DNA of 64,000 bases from positions 1-64,000 of the forward strand of contig NZ_CAXIED010000001.1 in NCBI RefSeq assembly GCF_964023145.1. Direction: 5' to 3'. How positions within the stretch are numbered: the stretch's first letter is position 1; each line of letters starts with the position of its first letter. The notes beneath the pieces are model-generated. The model had not been told where the DNA came from. It made no database searches and was given only the letters and a program-made list of their open reading frames with translations. Positions 61,730 through 64,000 of the stretch are shown here, piece after piece. Position numbers and translations under genes: made by a program. The stretch is from Chlamydia sp. BM-2023 (GTDB lineage Bacteria; Chlamydiota; Chlamydiia; Chlamydiales; Chlamydiaceae).

Positions 61730-63250
61730 ATGACAGACGTTTTAGTCATAGGTGCCAACCCAACGGGTCTTATTTTAGCAAGTATGCTAACTCAACATGG
61801 GATCCTTGTGAAGGTTATCGACCATCGAGATTCCGCAGACGCTCCCGGTTTTTTAGATTGTAGGGAGCTTCCAGTTATTTTATCTTGCTCTTCTTTAGAG
61901 CTTCTCGATAATGCTGGTTTATTAGGAGATTTTATAGAAAAGGGTCACAAGCTTTTTGGAGCTCGTTACCATTGGAAAAAACGTACGGTACTTTTTAAGT
62001 TTAACCAAGCATCAGAATCTCGATTTCCTTTTTGTTTATCTACGTCCTACCAGGCTTTAACTAAGCACTTGATTCGCAAGTTTGAAGAAAGTGGTGGAAC
62101 AATTCATTGGGGTACACGGCCCGTTACCTTAGTAGATAATAGTATTTTTATTGAGAGTACGAAAACCTCTCAAAGTTTCGAAAATCGAGAAATTTATAAT
62201 CCTAAATGGGTTATCGCCTGCGAAGCAGATAATGATCCTGATATTAAAGACCTTTTCAAAACACAGATAAAATTACGCAAGTATGTAAAAGACGTTCTCT
62301 TTGTTCATTGTGATGAAGGAGAACCTTTTGAAGAGAGCCATGTTCATTTAGTTCCTAGTTCAAAAAGTTTTCTAAACTTCGTATTTTATAATCATGAAAA
62401 AGGTTCGAAACAGCTGTGTTTAACTAATAGTTCTTACCCCCTTCCGGTAAAATTCCAGCAAAAGTTACTTTATAACTATAAGCTTGCTGTTGCGGATGAG
62501 CACTACCGTATCAGGTCTATTTTTCATCAGTATCCTTCCGACCATAACAACTTTCTTTTTGTTGGTAATTTAGCTAACAATTTGAATTTTTCTTATCTTA
62601 CAGGGATAAATACTAACATTCATGCAGCTTTTAATTTAACTTGGAAGCTAATTCCTGTAGTGAAGAAGGCCGCCTCCAAGTACCTGATAACCGCTAAAGA
62701 AAACGAGAGTGGTAATATACTTCCTCGTCTTAGTGAAAAAAGACAGAGACGTGCTAAAAAACTGTTATTTTCCAATCTATATGCTCCAGCTCTGATGTAT
62801 TATTTCCTGAAGGGCTGCCGTCAATTAGATGTTGCCGGAGGAGAATATTACTATCCCCCTCACAAGGCATTGAAATATCAAAATAGTGATATTATTAAGA
62901 TGTCTTCCCAAGATAAAGAGATCCGTGGTCCGGGTCCGGGAATGCGTGCTGTTAATGTCCAACTTGAGAACGGGAATTATTTATTAGATCCTTTAAAAAG
63001 CACCAAGCACCTCTTAATTTTCTTTAAAGATCGTACTGAACTAGAGCAAGCCCTTAGAGAAGAATACGGTGATTGGTTAGAAGTTGTCGTGAATAAAGAT
63101 CCTAAAGTTTCTAGTCTTTATCATGCTAACCAGGATTCATTATTTATCATTCGTCCTGATTACTATATTGGATATAGAACTCACAAGTTCAAGTTACATG
63201 AACTCATTTCCTATCTTTTAAGAATATTTGCCGCTGAGCAAGCTGAGTAA
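61730..63250 (+). CDS. FAD-dependent monooxygenase-like protein, degenerate FAD motifs
   Basis: Member of the flavoprotein aromatic hydroxylase family (PheA/TfdB/MhpA type); 506 residues. The dinucleotide-binding start is VLVIGANPTGLILASML, with Asn in place of the third motif residue. The GDxxH motif, usually GDAAH..P..GQGMN, reads FLFVGNLANNLNFSYLTGIN, losing the Asp and His. The middle CDGxxS motif reads CEADNDP. HAAFNLTWKL is kept. Either the protein binds FAD weakly or it has lost catalysis. Substrate unknown. Confidence 0.75.
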   Translation: MTDVLVIGANPTGLILASMLTQHGILVKVIDHRDSADAPGFLDCRELPVILSCSSLELLDNAGLLGDFIEKGHKLFGARYHWKKRTVLFKFNQASESRFPFCLSTSYQALTKHLIRKFEESGGTIHWGTRPVTLVDNSIFIESTKTSQSFENREIYNPKWVIACEADNDPDIKDLFKTQIKLRKYVKDVLFVHCDEGEPFEESHVHLVPSSKSFLNFVFYNHEKGSKQLCLTNSSYPLPVKFQQKLLYNYKLAVADEHYRIRSIFHQYPSDHNNFLFVGNLANNLNFSYLTGINTNIHAAFNLTWKLIPVVKKAASKYLITAKENESGNILPRLSEKRQRRAKKLLFSNLYAPALMYYFLKGCRQLDVAGGEYYYPPHKALKYQNSDIIKMSSQDKEIRGPGPGMRAVNVQLENGNYLLDPLKSTKHLLIFFKDRTELEQALREEYGDWLEVVVNKDPKVSSLYHANQDSLFIIRPDYYIGYRTHKFKLHELISYLLRIFAAEQAE

Positions 63251-63252
63251 AG

Positions 63253-63279
63253 CTGTAGCTGAAATATTTTCAGCTACAG
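63253..63279. terminator. Bidirectional terminator between convergent genes
   Basis: CTGTAGCTGAAA (63253-63264) and TTTCAGCTACAG (63268-63279) pair perfectly over 12 bp around a 3-nt loop. On the plus strand TTTCTTCTACCTTTTT follows. It lies between the monooxygenase stop and the end of the convergent coiled-coil gene. Confidence 0.8.
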
Positions 63280-63293
63280 TTTCTTCTACCTTT

Positions 63294-64000
63294 TTAGGGC
63301 GCATTTCTTCGTATATTTAACCCATCTTGAAGTCTTGCTTTTTCAGCAGTAAGTAGGGTTTTCCTTGCATTTAGCTCTTCAAGTTTTTGAGCAAGAAGGT
63401 TCAATTCTTCTTCCCACTTATCTTGAGCTCCCGCGAACATCTTATCTTTCTCTTCGACTACACTTCCCGCCATTAACAAGCGCTTTTCCATATCCTGAAT
63501 ATTTTGCACCTTTTCCGTAGCAATTAGGGACTGGGTTTTATATTGCTTCATCATGCGAAGTAAGATGTGTTCAGGGAGATTCACAAGCTTAGAGTAAACA
63601 TCTCGTAGTTGTTCCTGTCCTTGAGAATCTGAACTTTCTGAGGAGTGAATACTCTCCATTAGACAGCGAAATACCTCTCTATTTTCCCTTTTGGAGATTT
63701 TCCTATCAATCCACTTGTCGATGCGCTGAAGAGCAAAGGAACAAAGATTTTGAAACCCTATCAAAGTATTGATAGCTACAATCTCTTGAAGACCATGTTC
63801 TTCTCGTATCATTTGCGCGCTTCTTAGAAACTCTTCATTTCCTAATAACTGTCCGTACGCTAAGGGTGTTAGCTGTTTGTGCTGCTCTAAATAAGCGGAG
63901 AGCTTTCTTTGTGCTTTCTTGTATTCTTCTTGTGTTACTGCATCTCCAGCGTCTAACTTAGCTTTCACTACTTGTATAGCACCTAAAGCTTCTATAGCCA
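63294..64000 (-). CDS. C-terminal part of a large coiled-coil protein (runs off the window)
   Basis: Incomplete at its 5' side: the frame is open to the window end (EALGAIQVVKAKLDAGDAVT and on), so the GTG at 63968 is internal. The 235 visible residues are helical, with an SLIATEKVQNIQDMEKRLL stretch and a C-terminal coiled coil (WEEELNLLAQKLEELNARKT, then LTAEKARLQDG). By its neighbours it matches the large coiled-coil protein CT147 of C. trachomatis (about 1,400 residues, likened to EEA1), from memory. Confidence 0.75.
   Translation of the reverse strand, partial: AIEALGAIQVVKAKLDAGDAVTQEEYKKAQRKLSAYLEQHKQLTPLAYGQLLGNEEFLRSAQMIREEHGLQEIVAINTLIGFQNLCSFALQRIDKWIDRKISKRENREVFRCLMESIHSSESSDSQGQEQLRDVYSKLVNLPEHILLRMMKQYKTQSLIATEKVQNIQDMEKRLLMAGSVVEEKDKMFAGAQDKWEEELNLLAQKLEELNARKTLLTAEKARLQDGLNIRRNAP

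Noticed and set aside
1..64000. CRISPR arrays, insertion sequences, phage genes or rRNA
   Set aside because: I saw no regularly spaced repeats, no transposase or integrase motifs and no rRNA-like conserved stretches. The repeated sequence is all explained by tandem paralogues, their promoters and relics.

Overview
This window is a chromosomal segment of a Chlamydia species, probably from the psittaci/caviae/felis side of the genus. The evidence is a guaB-guaA-add purine island, families of chlamydia-only membrane proteins with paired N-terminal hydrophobic segments (Inc/TMH-like), Kdo genes (kdsB, waaA), two tandem PPi-type phosphofructokinases, an opp cluster with three oppA copies, and low G+C. 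I cannot fix the species from sequence alone.

Region 1 (1-11.6 kb, minus strand) is a tandem array of one expanded family: eight full-length paralogues plus two short head-only members. All carry a two-helix hydrophobic head, and the long ones share a C-terminal domain with a signature of the form FY-x(2)-GT-x-E-x(3)-R-x-L-x-N-x-FC. Most members have the same promoter box at a nearly fixed distance from the start codon. The gaps contain decayed fragments of further paralogues. One gene carries a run of 13 C in its coding sequence, a likely phase-variation switch.

Region 2 (11.9-21 kb, minus strand) has two pairs of a second chlamydial family (DUF648-like) on either side of the guaB-guaA-add operon, which makes GMP from IMP and deaminates adenosine. 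A lipoprotein follows.

Region 3 (21.6-31.6 kb, plus strand) starts with an Inc-like gene and a second lipoprotein paralogous to the first. Nine small paralogues of a third family then flank a queuosine-precursor transporter (YhhQ type) and tgt. The transporter leader has features that resemble a preQ1-I riboswitch. Relics of further copies lie in the gaps. Regions 1-3 look like the chlamydial plasticity zone, ending at dsbB.

Region 4 (31.7-40.7 kb) is conserved chromosome: dsbB-dsbA, a polytopic membrane protein, an Inc-like protein paired with an ABC ATPase, tRNA-Ile and tRNA-Ala, a secreted nucleosidase-fold protein lacking key residues, a secreted protein, and the overlapping kdsB-pyrG-yqgF cluster.

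Region 5 (40.9-60.4 kb) holds oppA x3, oppBCDF, a DUF1186 protein, a dicarboxylate transporter, the pfp-hydrolase-pfp trio, elongator and initiator tRNA-Met, and waaA-leuS.

Region 6 (60.6-64 kb) has a secreted hydrolase, a monooxygenase-like protein with degenerate FAD motifs, and the C-terminal end of a large coiled-coil protein running off the window edge.

DUF family names, CT-number equivalences and homology claims come from memory and reading by eye. No searches were run.
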